Assembly: GCA_003279055.1 (NCBI GenBank)
Contig: QCBP01000005.1
Span: 1-64,000, forward strand
DNA: 64,000 bases
DNA from: Prochlorococcus sp. AG-347-I21
Lineage (GTDB): Bacteria > Cyanobacteriota > Cyanobacteriia > PCC-6307 > Cyanobiaceae
Reading direction: 5' to 3'
In this document: positions 18,996 to 27,280 of the stretch, piece by piece
Numbering within the stretch: position 1 is the stretch's first letter
Layout: every line of letters starts with the position of its first letter
Position numbers and translations under genes: made by a program
Notes under the pieces: model-generated
Seen by the model: the letters and a program-made list of their open reading frames with translations, nothing else
The model's database searches: none
What the model was told of the DNA's origin: nothing

Positions 18996-20492
18996 TTATG
19001 GATGGAAACCAAAAATGGAATTGTTTCTTTTTTTAATTTCTTTTATGAAGGTACTGTAATTTTCAGAGACTGATAGTTCTGGATAAATTAAGTCTTTTAT
19101 TTTTTTCTGAAGATTATGCTTATCGTTTAAAAATAAAACAGATTTTTCTAGAACCTCAACCATAATTGAAACCGCAGTACTTGCTCCCGGAGAGGCTCCT
19201 AACAAAGCAGATAATGATCCATCAGATGAATTTACAATCTCAGTTCCAAATTTCAAAGAACCGCCACCTTCAGTTTTTTTAATTATTTGGACTCTTTGAC
19301 CAGCATTCTTTAAATACCAATCAGAAGGATTAGCTGATGGCATCATATTCTTTAAATTCTCAACTCTTGAGTTATGGTTCTTTAATGATTGTGATATTAG
19401 GTAATTAATTAAATCGTTGTTCTTGAAACCAACGTCTAACATAGAAAAAATATTATTCTTTTTAATTGAACTAAATAAGTCAAAGTATGAACTTTGTTTT
19501 AGAAATTTCGTTGTAAATCCAGCAAAAGGTCCATATAATAGAAATTTTTTATTATCAATCCATCTGGTGTCTAAATGAGGCACAGACATTGGTGGCGATC
19601 CAATATCAGCTTTACCATAAACTTTTGAGTTATGTTTTTCAGTTAGATCTTTTTTCTCGCAAATAAGCCATTTCCCACTAACAGGAAATCCACCATAACT
19701 TTTTGCTTCTGGAATTTTTGATTTTTGTAAATAATTAATTGTTTTTCCACCAGCACCAAGAAAAACGTAGCCAGTTCTAATTGAAGTTTTTCTACCTTCA
19801 GAACTGATTTCTAATTCCCATTGTTTTTTATCAATTTTCTTTAAATCTACTAATTCTGTTTTGTATCTAATTTCAACATTTTTGTTTAAGGAAAGTAATG
19901 AGAAATACTCTTTAGTTAAAGCCTCAAAATTAATATCAGTTCCTCTACCTATTCTGGTAGCAGCAATTTGAGTAGATCGATTTCTATCTTTTGTTATTAG
20001 AGGAGCCCATGATGAAATTTCATCAAAAGATGTAGAAAATTCCATATCAATAAATTCAGGATTTTCGGTCATTTTCCGAAATCTTTTGTTTAAAAAAGAA
20101 ATATTATCCTGACCAGACACAAAGCTAATATGAGGAATAAATTTTAGAAACTTCTTAATATCAATTTTCCCTGCTTCATAGAGTGAGGCCCATAAAGACA
20201 TGGATATTTCAAAAGAACGATTTATTGAGAGCGCTTTATCTATGTTTAGATTTCCTTTTTCATCTAAAGGGGTATAGTTTAATTCGCAATTAGCCGCATG
20301 TCCTGTACCTGCATTATTAAAAGCGCCAGTACTTTCACTTCCTGGAGCATTTAATTTTTCTATAATAAGAAACTTTATATCTGGTAAAACTTCTGAAATT
20401 AGGAGAGCTAAAGTACTACTCATTATCCCTGCTCCTACTAAGACTGCATCAAAGTAGCTATTGTCATTAGTGGGATTTTTAGAGGAAGTCAC
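18996..20492 (-). CDS. mqo: Malate:quinone oxidoreductase
   Basis: FAD-dependent peripheral membrane enzyme that oxidises malate to oxaloacetate and reduces quinone. The FAD dinucleotide site is [18 protein letters not shown] (about 14-31). Further family blocks are [46 protein letters not shown] and the C-terminal [19 protein letters not shown]. 498 residues, full length. No malate dehydrogenase gene is visible in the window. Confidence 0.95.
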   Translation of the reverse strand: MTSSKNPTNDNSYFDAVLVGAGIMSSTLALLISEVLPDIKFLIIEKLNAPGSESTGAFNNAGTGHAANCELNYTPLDEKGNLNIDKALSINRSFEISMSLWASLYEAGKIDIKKFLKFIPHISFVSGQDNISFLNKRFRKMTENPEFIDMEFSTSFDEISSWAPLITKDRNRSTQIAATRIGRGTDINFEALTKEYFSLLSLNKNVEIRYKTELVDLKKIDKKQWELEISSEGRKTSIRTGYVFLGAGGKTINYLQKSKIPEAKSYGGFPVSGKWLICEKKDLTEKHNSKVYGKADIGSPPMSVPHLDTRWIDNKKFLLYGPFAGFTTKFLKQSSYFDLFSSIKKNNIFSMLDVGFKNNDLINYLISQSLKNHNSRVENLKNMMPSANPSDWYLKNAGQRVQIIKKTEGGGSLKFGTEIVNSSDGSLSALLGASPGASTAVSIMVEVLEKSVLFLNDKHNLQKKIKDLIYPELSVSENYSTFIKEIKKRNNSIFGFHP

Positions 20493-20562
20493 AACAGAAA
20501 ATTATCTTTTTTGCAATTAATCAGATTTCTTTCTAGGCTTATTATAAAGTTAATCCAAAATT

Positions 20563-20808
20563 ATGAGTACTGAAACACTCTCGCTGACAAACGAAAATGT
20601 AGAAAAAGTCCTTGACGAGCTAAGACCTTTTTTAATTTCTGATGGAGGTAATGTAGAGATTGCAGAAATAGATGGTCCAATTGTCAAAGTCAGACTTCAA
20701 GGAGCATGTGGTAGTTGCCCAAGTAGCACTATGACTCTTAAAATGGGTATTGAAAGAAAGTTAAAAGAAATGATTCCTGAAATAAGCGAAGTTGTCCAGG
20801 TTTTATAA
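20563..20808 (+). CDS. NifU-like Fe-S scaffold protein (Nfu)
   Basis: An 81-residue protein equal to the NifU C-terminal domain alone. The Fe-S ligand pair is C49/C52 in [18 protein letters not shown], with the earlier [13 protein letters not shown]. In cyanobacteria such Nfu proteins act as the main scaffold for [4Fe-4S] clusters, including those delivered to photosystem I. It is divergent from mqo and convergent with the 85-residue membrane protein. Confidence 0.93.
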   Translation: MSTETLSLTNENVEKVLDELRPFLISDGGNVEIAEIDGPIVKVRLQGACGSCPSSTMTLKMGIERKLKEMIPEISEVVQVL

Positions 20809-20830
20809 AAATTTCTAACTGAAATATATA

Positions 20831-21088
20831 TTATTTAGTTTTTAATTCCTTCAACAAAGATGATTCCATGTCAAGGCAATCAATTGGAAGTCCTTGACCA
20901 ATAGCGATTAAAAGAGGTGCAAGAATTCCTAAAGTAAAAACTAAATTTGATTGGCTTACATCATATTTACTCAAAGTAAAAGTTATCAAATAAATAATTG
21001 AAAAATAAGCATGTAGTGAAAAAAATTCTTTTGGCTTTAAAACTGGCCACCTTAAGGTATTTCCCAAGAAATATAAAAAACCTGTCAT
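20831..21088 (-). CDS. Small hypothetical membrane protein (85 aa)
   Basis: An 85-residue protein with two hydrophobic stretches (around 27-41 and 49-65) and an acidic C-terminal tail (LDMESSLLKELKTK). The N-terminus reads MTGFLYFLGNTLRWPVLKPK. No family recognised. It converges on the Nfu gene and stands alone before the DUF4278 leader region. Confidence 0.7.
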   Translation of the reverse strand: MTGFLYFLGNTLRWPVLKPKEFFSLHAYFSIIYLITFTLSKYDVSQSNLVFTLGILAPLLIAIGQGLPIDCLDMESSLLKELKTK

Positions 21089-21214
21089 AAATAAATAGTT
21101 ACATGAAGATTAAACCAAATATAAACATAAACCTTTTTAGAGACTATTTATAAAAAAATTTACCTAAGATAATAATTAAAAAAACATTAAATCTTCGTTT
21201 CTATTTGTAAAAGC

Positions 21215-21244
21215 TAGACATGCAATTAAAAATACGCTTATAAT
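21215..21244 (+). promoter_or_regulatory. Sigma-70-type promoter of the DUF4278 gene
   Basis: A TAGACA hexamer at 21215-21220 and a perfect TATAAT at 21239-21244 are separated by 18 bases, a good match to a housekeeping sigma factor promoter. It would start transcription near 21251, giving a leader of about 90 bases before the DUF4278 start. Predicted from sequence only. Confidence 0.6.
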
Positions 21245-21250
21245 AATTTT

Positions 21251-21343
21251 GTAGCAATAGCTACTTTTTCGTTCACCCTCAATTGAGGGCGCAGTTCGAG
21301 TCATACCATGGAACGGGGGATGGCCGTGTTGTCACATCGAAAC
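21251..21343 (+). promoter_or_regulatory. GC-rich structured 5' leader upstream of DUF4278 gene
   Basis: This leader stands out for base composition: from about 21269 to 21335 it is far richer in G and C than anything nearby. It contains GTAGC-AATA-GCTAC followed by TTTTT (21251-21269), the palindrome CCCTCAATTGAGGG (21276-21289), and CCAT...ATGG that can pair around GGAACGGGGG. It also contains an ATG at 21308 in frame with the gene, but the protein-like part starts only at 21344, so I treat 21308-21343 as leader. A cis-regulatory RNA or short regulatory leader is likely; its ligand or partner is unknown. Confidence 0.5.
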
Positions 21344-21517
21344 ATGACTACTTTAACTTACAGAGGTAAAAACTACGTTCAAAACAAAGAAGCTGCTGAA
21401 AAGCAACTTGTTGAACTTACCTACAGAAGAAACGTATACACCAACAGAATGGATGACGCTTCTTCAAGTAATGAAAAAGCAGAATTAAATTACAGAGGTG
21501 TTAATTACACTAAATAA
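21344..21517 (+). CDS. DUF4278 small protein
   Basis: A 57-residue protein made of the DUF4278 motif twice: LTYRGKNYVQNK at the start and LNYRGVNYTK at the end, with LTYRRNVYTNR between. This family of short YRGxxY proteins is common in cyanobacteria and has no known function. ATG 21344 is chosen, since the 12 residues added by ATG 21308 come from the GC-rich leader and do not resemble the family. A hairpin terminator follows at 21535. Confidence 0.8.
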   Translation: MTTLTYRGKNYVQNKEAAEKQLVELTYRRNVYTNRMDDASSSNEKAELNYRGVNYTK

Positions 21518-21534
21518 TTTAATTAAACAAATTA

Positions 21535-21563
21535 AAGGTCCCTTTTTCAGGGGCTTTTTTTTT
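21535..21563 (+). terminator. Rho-independent terminator after DUF4278 gene
   Basis: A nine-pair stem (two G:U) AAGGTCCCT/AGGGGCTTT with a five-base loop TTTTC, running into nine T residues. It lies 18 bases after the DUF4278 stop and before the ArsM-like start, so it separates the two transcription units. Confidence 0.75.
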
Positions 21564-21594
21564 GGCTATATTTATCAAGAGTCCTTTAAAAAAT

Positions 21595-22389
21595 ATGTCT
21601 GAAAGTTGCTGTAATACAAACACATCGAACAAAGTACCTAATCAATTCGATCATAAAGATGCGATTCAAGAAAGATATGGCTCAGCCGCACAAGAAAAAG
21701 AAAGTTGTCTTTGTACACCAGTTGGGTTTAATCCTTTTTTACTTGAAGCAATTCCTAAAGAGGTTATAGAAAGAGACTATGGGTGTGGTGATCCAACAAA
21801 ATATGTTCAAAAAAATGATATAGTCTTAGATCTTGGAAGTGGTAGTGGCAAAAATGCTTTCATTTGTGCCCAAATTGTTGGGAAAGAAGGGAAAGTTATT
21901 GGGGTTGATCAGAATCCTGACATGCTTTCTTTATCAAGATCAGCCTCTAAAGAAGTTACAAAAAATATAGGTTTCAATAATACAGAATTTCTAGAAGGTT
22001 CAATTGAAAAACTTGATGAATTAGATAAAGATTTAAATCCATTAATCGCAGATAAATCAGTTGATATTATTTTAAGTAATTGCGTTTTAAACTTGGTAAG
22101 TCCAGAATCTAGAAATAACCTTCTAAATAACATCAAAAGAGTTTTAAATGATAATGGAAGAATTGCAATAAGCGATATCGTCTCTAACAAAAAAGTTCCT
22201 TTAAGATTGCAAAATGATCATGATTTATGGACAGGATGTATTAGTGGCGCATGGTATGAGCCAGAGTTTATAAGTGATTTTAAAGAACTAGGATTTAAAA
22301 ATTTAAAATTTGCAGAAAGGAGTGCTGAACCTTGGAAAGTAATTGAGGATATTGAATTTAGAACAGTAACTTTAGTGGGCAATATTTAA
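21595..22389 (+). CDS. arsM: ArsM-like arsenite methyltransferase
   Basis: SAM-dependent methyltransferase of the arsenite-methylating family. SAM motif I is IVLDLGSGSGKNAFICAQIV, and ArsM-type features are ERYGSAAQEKESCLC near the start, DYGCGDPTKYV and SNCVLNLVSPE. Cysteines that may bind As(III) lie at SCC near the start, SCLC, GCG and SNC. The longer frame from 21562 would begin inside the terminator, so ATG 21595 is chosen (264 residues). A class V aminotransferase follows 36 bases later. True substrate cannot be proven from sequence. Confidence 0.8.
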   Translation: MSESCCNTNTSNKVPNQFDHKDAIQERYGSAAQEKESCLCTPVGFNPFLLEAIPKEVIERDYGCGDPTKYVQKNDIVLDLGSGSGKNAFICAQIVGKEGKVIGVDQNPDMLSLSRSASKEVTKNIGFNNTEFLEGSIEKLDELDKDLNPLIADKSVDIILSNCVLNLVSPESRNNLLNNIKRVLNDNGRIAISDIVSNKKVPLRLQNDHDLWTGCISGAWYEPEFISDFKELGFKNLKFAERSAEPWKVIEDIEFRTVTLVGNI

Positions 22390-22425
22390 AAAAATTCAAG
22401 AGTTGAAAATATAAAATAAATTTCC

Positions 22426-23601
22426 ATGAGAAATAATTTAAGAGATCAAATACCCGCATTAAAAAATAAGTATTATTTCAACTATGGCGGTCAAGGACCT
22501 TTACCAAAATCTTCTCTAGAAGCAATAGTTAAAACTTGGGAAATTATCCAAGATTTAGGACCATTTACCAATGATATGTGGCCTTTTATTTATAAAGAAA
22601 TATTGACCACAAAAAGAATCATTGCGCAGAAATTAGGTGTCAATTCAAAGAATGTAGCTTTTACCGAAAATATCTCTTCTGGTATGATTTTGCCCTTTTG
22701 GGGAATAAAAGTAGAAGAGGGAGAAGAGTTATTAATAAGTGACTGTGAACATCCTGGAGTAGTGGCTGCAAGTCGAGAATTTTGCAGAAGAAATAAATTA
22801 ATATTCAAAATTTTGCCAATCCAAAAAATTAAAAATCTAAAAGACGAAAATATAATTTTAGAGATTTCGAAAAATCTAAATAGTAAGACTAAGATCCTAA
22901 TTATTTCTCATATTTTATGGAACTTTGGATATAAAATTCCTTTAAAACAAATTTCTATCGAATTAAAAAATAATCGAGAAGATTCTTATTTACTTGTTGA
23001 TGGTGCTCAAACCTTTGGGCACATAAATATTGAAAAAGAAGTTTTTTATTCTGATTTATATTCAATAACTTCTCATAAATGGGCATGTGGACCAGAAGGA
23101 CTTGGAGCCATTTATGTCTCAGATAGATTTATTCATGAAACAGATCCAACAATAATTGGTTGGAAATCATTAAAAAAAGAACAAGGCATTTATGAGCCTT
23201 CAGATAATCTTTTTCATGATGATGCAAGGAAATTTGAAATAGCTACCTCTTGTATTCCTTTACTTGCTGGGCTCCGGAATTCTTTAGATCTTTTGGATAA
23301 AGACTGCCATGAAAATGAAAAAAACAAAAATATCAAAAAATTAAGTGGTAAACTTTGGGATGAATTAAATCAATCAAAGGGTGTTGAATTAGTTTTAGAA
23401 AAAAAATATTTAAATGGGATTGTTAGTTTTGATATCGAAAATATTAAAGATAAGGATAAATTTGTAAAGAAACTTGGAGAAAAGAAAATTTGGATTAGAG
23501 TTTTAGAAGATCCAAAATGGTTTAGAGCATGCGTACATCAAATGACTACCGAAGCTGAGATAGATTTACTTGCCATAGAAATAAAAAAAATATTGACTTA
23601 A
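22426..23601 (+). CDS. Class V aminotransferase (cysteine desulfurase/IPN epimerase-like)
   Basis: PLP enzyme of fold type I, 391 residues. The PLP lysine is in SITSHKWACGPEGLGAIYVS, with the cofactor aspartate in YLLVDGAQTFGHI. This resembles SufS/EgtE/isopenicillin-N-epimerase-like enzymes, but I see no cysteine loop typical of SufS. Substrate unknown. It follows the ArsM-like gene on the same strand and may be cotranscribed; whether the two act together is open. Confidence 0.8.
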   Translation: MRNNLRDQIPALKNKYYFNYGGQGPLPKSSLEAIVKTWEIIQDLGPFTNDMWPFIYKEILTTKRIIAQKLGVNSKNVAFTENISSGMILPFWGIKVEEGEELLISDCEHPGVVAASREFCRRNKLIFKILPIQKIKNLKDENIILEISKNLNSKTKILIISHILWNFGYKIPLKQISIELKNNREDSYLLVDGAQTFGHINIEKEVFYSDLYSITSHKWACGPEGLGAIYVSDRFIHETDPTIIGWKSLKKEQGIYEPSDNLFHDDARKFEIATSCIPLLAGLRNSLDLLDKDCHENEKNKNIKKLSGKLWDELNQSKGVELVLEKKYLNGIVSFDIENIKDKDKFVKKLGEKKIWIRVLEDPKWFRACVHQMTTEAEIDLLAIEIKKILT

Positions 23602-23627
23602 ATATCTATTGATAAAAAAAATTTCGT

Positions 23628-24332
23628 TTACCAAGGTATCTCCGAGTTGTCCCATGCAATAAATTTTCCCGTAGATTCTGGTGATTGATTTTTAATAATA
23701 TTGATCAAGAATTGGGAGGATTTTTCTTTACTAAATAATTTATTTTCTGGAACAAATTTATGAAAAGGTCTAGATAAATCAGTATCTACTGTTCCTGGAT
23801 GAAGCAATGTGATAGTAGCCTTTGGGAAACGTCTAGCCCATTCAATACTTAAAGATTTAAAAAACTGATTTTGCGCAGATTTTGCAGCTCTATATGAATA
23901 CCAACCTCCAGTTTGATTATCTCCAATGCTACCAACTCTTGCACTTATACTTGCAAAATTAAAATCAAAATCTTTTGGTATAAATTCTTCAATCGCTTTA
24001 GCCAATAAAATAGGAGAAAAGGCATTTATTGAAAAACTTTCCATCATATTTTTTATATCAAGATGTTGTAATCTTTTTTCTGGTTGAAGAGAATCACTAT
24101 GAAGTCTTCCTGTAGCATTAACAACTAGCCTTAATTTTGAAGGATGATTTGATATTTTATTTTTCAAATGCAAAAGGGATTGAGAATCCTCTATATCTAA
24201 TTCCCAAAAAGGATTAAATTCACTTTTTCTTCCACACAAAACAACATCTAAATCTTTTTCACTTTCATTCAGATCTTTAGCTAGTTGTGTTCCAATTCCA
24301 CCTGCGCCTACAACTAAGGCTAAGCCTTTCAT
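23628..24332 (-). CDS. Short-chain dehydrogenase/reductase (C-factor-like)
   Basis: A 234-residue SDR. The N-terminal dinucleotide site is LALVVGAGGIGTQLAKDL, a GxGGIG variant of the usual TGxxxGIG. VNATG (NNAG-like) and the active-site YSYRAAKSAQNQF (YxxxK with serine upstream in FASISARVG) follow. The closest type is the C-factor/CsgA-like group. Substrate unknown. It stands alone between the aminotransferase (convergent) and murE. Confidence 0.8.
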   Translation of the reverse strand: MKGLALVVGAGGIGTQLAKDLNESEKDLDVVLCGRKSEFNPFWELDIEDSQSLLHLKNKISNHPSKLRLVVNATGRLHSDSLQPEKRLQHLDIKNMMESFSINAFSPILLAKAIEEFIPKDFDFNFASISARVGSIGDNQTGGWYSYRAAKSAQNQFFKSLSIEWARRFPKATITLLHPGTVDTDLSRPFHKFVPENKLFSKEKSSQFLINIIKNQSPESTGKFIAWDNSEIPW

Positions 24333-24413
24333 TTAATTAAAAATAACTTCAATTATTCTAAGAAACTTTTCTTGTGATTTGCGTAAAGATCTTTCTTATT
24401 TGATTAGGAAATT

Positions 24414-25949
24414 TTATTGAGATTTATTTTTTTCTTTTAATAATTTATAAGCTATTTTTCTATCATCAAAATTAATAACTTTATCATTGAGAATTTGGTA
24501 GTCTTCATGTCCTTTTCCTGCAATTAAAACAATATCTTTTTTTTTTGCAAATTTAATAGATTCATTTATTGCTTTAAATCTATCAATTTCAATTGTTATT
24601 TTTTCTCTTTTTTTTATACCCATCAAAATATCATTTACTATCTTTTGGGGTTCTTCTGATCTTGGATTATCTGAAGTTATAAAAAGTTGATCAGACAACT
24701 CTTCAGCTATTGATCCCATTAAAGGCCTTTTACTACGATCACGATCTCCGCCACAGCCAAAAACAGTTATTAGTTTCCCTTCACAAAGTTTTTTAATTGA
24801 TTTCAAAACTTTTTTTAATCCATCAGGGGTGTGGGCATAATCAACAATTACTGTTGGAAGAGATCTTGAAACGTCATTATTATCAATTTGTATTTTCTCC
24901 ATTCTCCCAGGAGCACCAGGGAAAAATTGTATTAACTTTGATAGATCTTTTAAAGAAAAATTAAGTTTATACAAAATTGTTATTGCTTGAATCGCATTCA
25001 TTAAATTAAATTCACCGACAAGTGGAACAAAAAGTTGAATTTTTTCCCTTGGTGTATGAAAAATACAAGTGGAACCACTTTCAGTAAATTTTTTATCTGT
25101 TACAAAAAAATAATCATCATTTTCAACTTCACTTTCAGTAATCTTTGTAGAGACTAATAAAGATCTTTTTTCAAGATCAGATGATAATTTTGATATCCAA
25201 TGGTCATCATGATTTAATACACAAATCCCATCTTTTTCTTTTAAGTAAGGTGGGAAAAATAATTTTCTTTTTGTTTGAAAATATGATTCCATATCTGAGT
25301 GATAATCAAGATGATCTTGAGTTAAATTAGTAAAAATAGCCGCCTCAAATTCGCATCCTGATATCCTGTTTTGAGCAATAGAATGAGAACTTACCTCTAA
25401 TATCGCGAATTCAGATTCTGCCTCAACAGCAGCATTTAATTTCTTTTGGAGTTTATCGGCGAAATCAGTTGTATGAAGAGCCACTTCTGAAAAGCCAGGC
25501 CATCTATTTAGCAGGGTCCCAAATAATGCAGTCTTTTTCCCTAATTTTTTTAAAAGATATTCCAATAAAAAAGTAATTGTCGTTTTTCCATTTGTACCCG
25601 TAACACCAATAAGTTTAAGTTTTCTTGAAGGCCTATTCCAAAACTCAGCGACTATTTGACCAAAAATATAATCTAAATTATCCTCTATAACCAAAATCCT
25701 TTCTCGATCAATAGATCCAATTTTCTCTTTTGCAGCAGACCCAATAATGGCAGCCTCTGCACCATTTTCAATTGCCTCAATACAATATTTTCCTCCATCA
25801 ACATTTAAACCAGGCATACCTAAAAATAAAGTTCCTTTTTGTACTTCTTTAGAGTTAAAAGAAATATTATTTATTTCATGATTAACTAAATCTAATGAAG
25901 GAATAATTCCTACCAAATCTAAAAGTTTATGTAATTTTATAGATCTCAT
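24414..25949 (-). CDS. murE: UDP-MurNAc-tripeptide synthetase MurE
   Basis: Adds the third amino acid (meso-diaminopimelate in cyanobacteria) to the peptidoglycan precursor. It has the Mur ligase ATP site [39 protein letters not shown] and the C-terminal DNPRSEEP motif, which marks the diaminopimelate-adding enzyme. DYAHTPDGLKKVL is also present. 511 residues, full length. The DUF836 and yidD genes lie just upstream on the same strand, giving a probable yidD-DUF836-murE unit. Confidence 0.96.
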   Translation of the reverse strand: MRSIKLHKLLDLVGIIPSLDLVNHEINNISFNSKEVQKGTLFLGMPGLNVDGGKYCIEAIENGAEAAIIGSAAKEKIGSIDRERILVIEDNLDYIFGQIVAEFWNRPSRKLKLIGVTGTNGKTTITFLLEYLLKKLGKKTALFGTLLNRWPGFSEVALHTTDFADKLQKKLNAAVEAESEFAILEVSSHSIAQNRISGCEFEAAIFTNLTQDHLDYHSDMESYFQTKRKLFFPPYLKEKDGICVLNHDDHWISKLSSDLEKRSLLVSTKITESEVENDDYFFVTDKKFTESGSTCIFHTPREKIQLFVPLVGEFNLMNAIQAITILYKLNFSLKDLSKLIQFFPGAPGRMEKIQIDNNDVSRSLPTVIVDYAHTPDGLKKVLKSIKKLCEGKLITVFGCGGDRDRSKRPLMGSIAEELSDQLFITSDNPRSEEPQKIVNDILMGIKKREKITIEIDRFKAINESIKFAKKKDIVLIAGKGHEDYQILNDKVINFDDRKIAYKLLKEKNKSQ

Positions 25950-25956
25950 ATGAAAA

Positions 25957-26259
25957 TTATTTCTCCAGAGTGGTACTAATATTTTTGTGAAACCAATTCT
26001 TTAATTGATCATCTTTTAATCTTGGAGAAATGCGAGGCAATTCTATAATCTCCTCGGAACTAATTCTTTCAACAGCAATAACAGGAACTTCATAATCATA
26101 TTTTTTATATTTATCTTTATATAAATCGACCCTATCAATATCAATTTCTTTAAGCTCCTCCAGATTAGGGAATAACTCATTAAGATTTATTTTCGCCAGT
26201 TTATTTTTTAATGAATCACAAAGGCAACATCCCTGCCTAACAAAAATAAATATTTTCAT
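25957..26259 (-). CDS. Glutaredoxin-like protein (DUF836)
   Basis: A 100-residue thioredoxin-fold protein with FVRQGCCLCDSLKNKL at residues 5-20, the CxxC-type motif (CCLC) of DUF836, followed by EIDIDRVDLYKDKY and the cis-proline region YEVPVIAVE. A small thiol redox role is likely but the partner is unknown. It lies 7 bases upstream of murE and 4 bases after yidD. Confidence 0.85.
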   Translation of the reverse strand: MKIFIFVRQGCCLCDSLKNKLAKINLNELFPNLEELKEIDIDRVDLYKDKYKKYDYEVPVIAVERISSEEIIELPRISPRLKDDQLKNWFHKNISTTLEK

Positions 26260-26263
26260 TCAT

Positions 26264-26500
26264 TTAGTCAGGCACAGGGTCACATCCACAGGGAGTTAAA
26301 GGATGACATCTGCTTAATCTTCTTAAAGTTAACCACCCTCCCTTCCAAGGACCATGTCTAGTAATTGCCTCATATCCATAAGAGCTGCAACTTGGAATAA
26401 ATCTACATCTTGGTCCGAAAAAAGGAGAAAACCACTTTTGATAAAACGAAATCAAAAAAAGAAGTATAGAAGTTATTGATTTATTAATAGTTTTGAACAC
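26264..26500 (-). CDS. yidD: Membrane protein insertion efficiency factor YidD
   Basis: A 78-residue protein with the family signature: SFYQKWFSPFFGPRCRFIPS, CSSYGYEAI, GPWKGGWLTLRRLSRCHP and the C-terminal GGCDPVP-like GCDPVPD. YidD helps YidC insert membrane proteins. In many bacteria it lies beside rnpA and yidC; here it starts the transcript leading to murE and is divergent from rpsD. Confidence 0.95.
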   Translation of the reverse strand: MFKTINKSITSILLFLISFYQKWFSPFFGPRCRFIPSCSSYGYEAITRHGPWKGGWLTLRRLSRCHPLTPCGCDPVPD

Positions 26501-26594
26501 TTTGATGATGTAAAATAATAGTTCAGTAGTAATTAGTTTAATTGAATTTAATCAATTATCCAATTTATTGCAAATTTCTATTTAATTTAAAATT

Positions 26595-27203
26595 ATGTCA
26601 AGATACCGCGGTCCCAGATTAAGGGTTACGCGTCGCTTGGGAGAACTACCAGGTCTCACCAGGAAAGCTTCAAAAAAGTCTAATCCTCCAGGTCAGCACG
26701 GCCAAGCCCGTCGCAAGCGATCAGAATATGCAATTCGTCTAGAAGAAAAGCAGAAACTTAGGTTTAATTATGGAGTTTCTGAGAAACAACTAGTTCGTTA
26801 TGTAAAAAAAGCTAGAGCTCAAGAAGGATCTACAGGAACTAACCTACTAAGACTTTTAGAAAACAGACTTGATAATGTTTGTTTTAGATTAGGTTTTGGA
26901 GGAACCATTCCAGGCTCAAGACAATTAGTAAATCATGGCCATGTAACCGTTAATGGAAAGGTTCTTGATATTGCTGGTTATCAATGCAAATCAGGCGATG
27001 TAATTGGAATTAAAGAAAACAAAGCAAGCAAAAAACTTGTAGAAGGTAATATAGAATTCCCTGGTTTAGCAAATGTCCCACCTCATCTTGATTTAGACAA
27101 ACCTAAATTAACGGGGAAAATAAATGGGAAATGCGATAGAGAGTGGGTGGCTCTTGAAATAAACGAACTACTAGTTGTTGAATATTATTCAAGAAAAGTT
27201 TAA
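26595..27203 (+). CDS. rpsD: 30S ribosomal protein S4
   Basis: Primary 16S rRNA-binding protein, 202 residues. The N-terminus [20 protein letters not shown] and the S4 RNA-binding domain [20 protein letters not shown] and [12 protein letters not shown] are plain. Its location between yidD and metB, away from the main ribosomal operon, is usual in cyanobacteria. A hairpin spans the stop codon. Confidence 0.98.
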   Translation: MSRYRGPRLRVTRRLGELPGLTRKASKKSNPPGQHGQARRKRSEYAIRLEEKQKLRFNYGVSEKQLVRYVKKARAQEGSTGTNLLRLLENRLDNVCFRLGFGGTIPGSRQLVNHGHVTVNGKVLDIAGYQCKSGDVIGIKENKASKKLVEGNIEFPGLANVPPHLDLDKPKLTGKINGKCDREWVALEINELLVVEYYSRKV

Positions 27204-27216
27204 TAAAACTTTTCTT
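27191..27216 (+). terminator. Hairpin at the rpsD stop, possible terminator
   Basis: A perfect 11-base stem, AAGAAAAGTTT and AAACTTTTCTT, with loop AATA, spans the rpsD stop codon. It is followed only by TGG and mixed AT sequence instead of a clean T-run, so it may be a weak terminator or an mRNA 3'-end stabiliser. Confidence 0.45.
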
Positions 27217-27280
27217 TGGATTATTAAATATCTCTTTTCAAAAATGAAGAATTTAATTTAATTCTTATTTTTTAAAAATA

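Noticed and set aside
21290-21310. tRNA-like GTTCGAGTC sequence in the DUF4278 leader
   Set aside because: It mimics a T-loop consensus, but no acceptor, D or anticodon arms can be drawn around it.
21308-21343. Extension of the DUF4278 protein to ATG 21308
   Set aside because: The added residues (MERGMAVLSHRN) come from the GC-rich leader with hairpins and do not resemble the protein family; ATG 21344 starts exactly at the YRG-type repeat.
21562-21594. Extension of the ArsM-like protein to an upstream start at 21562
   Set aside because: That start lies inside the T-run of the DUF4278 terminator, so it would not be in the main transcript; ATG 21595 precedes the first conserved residues.
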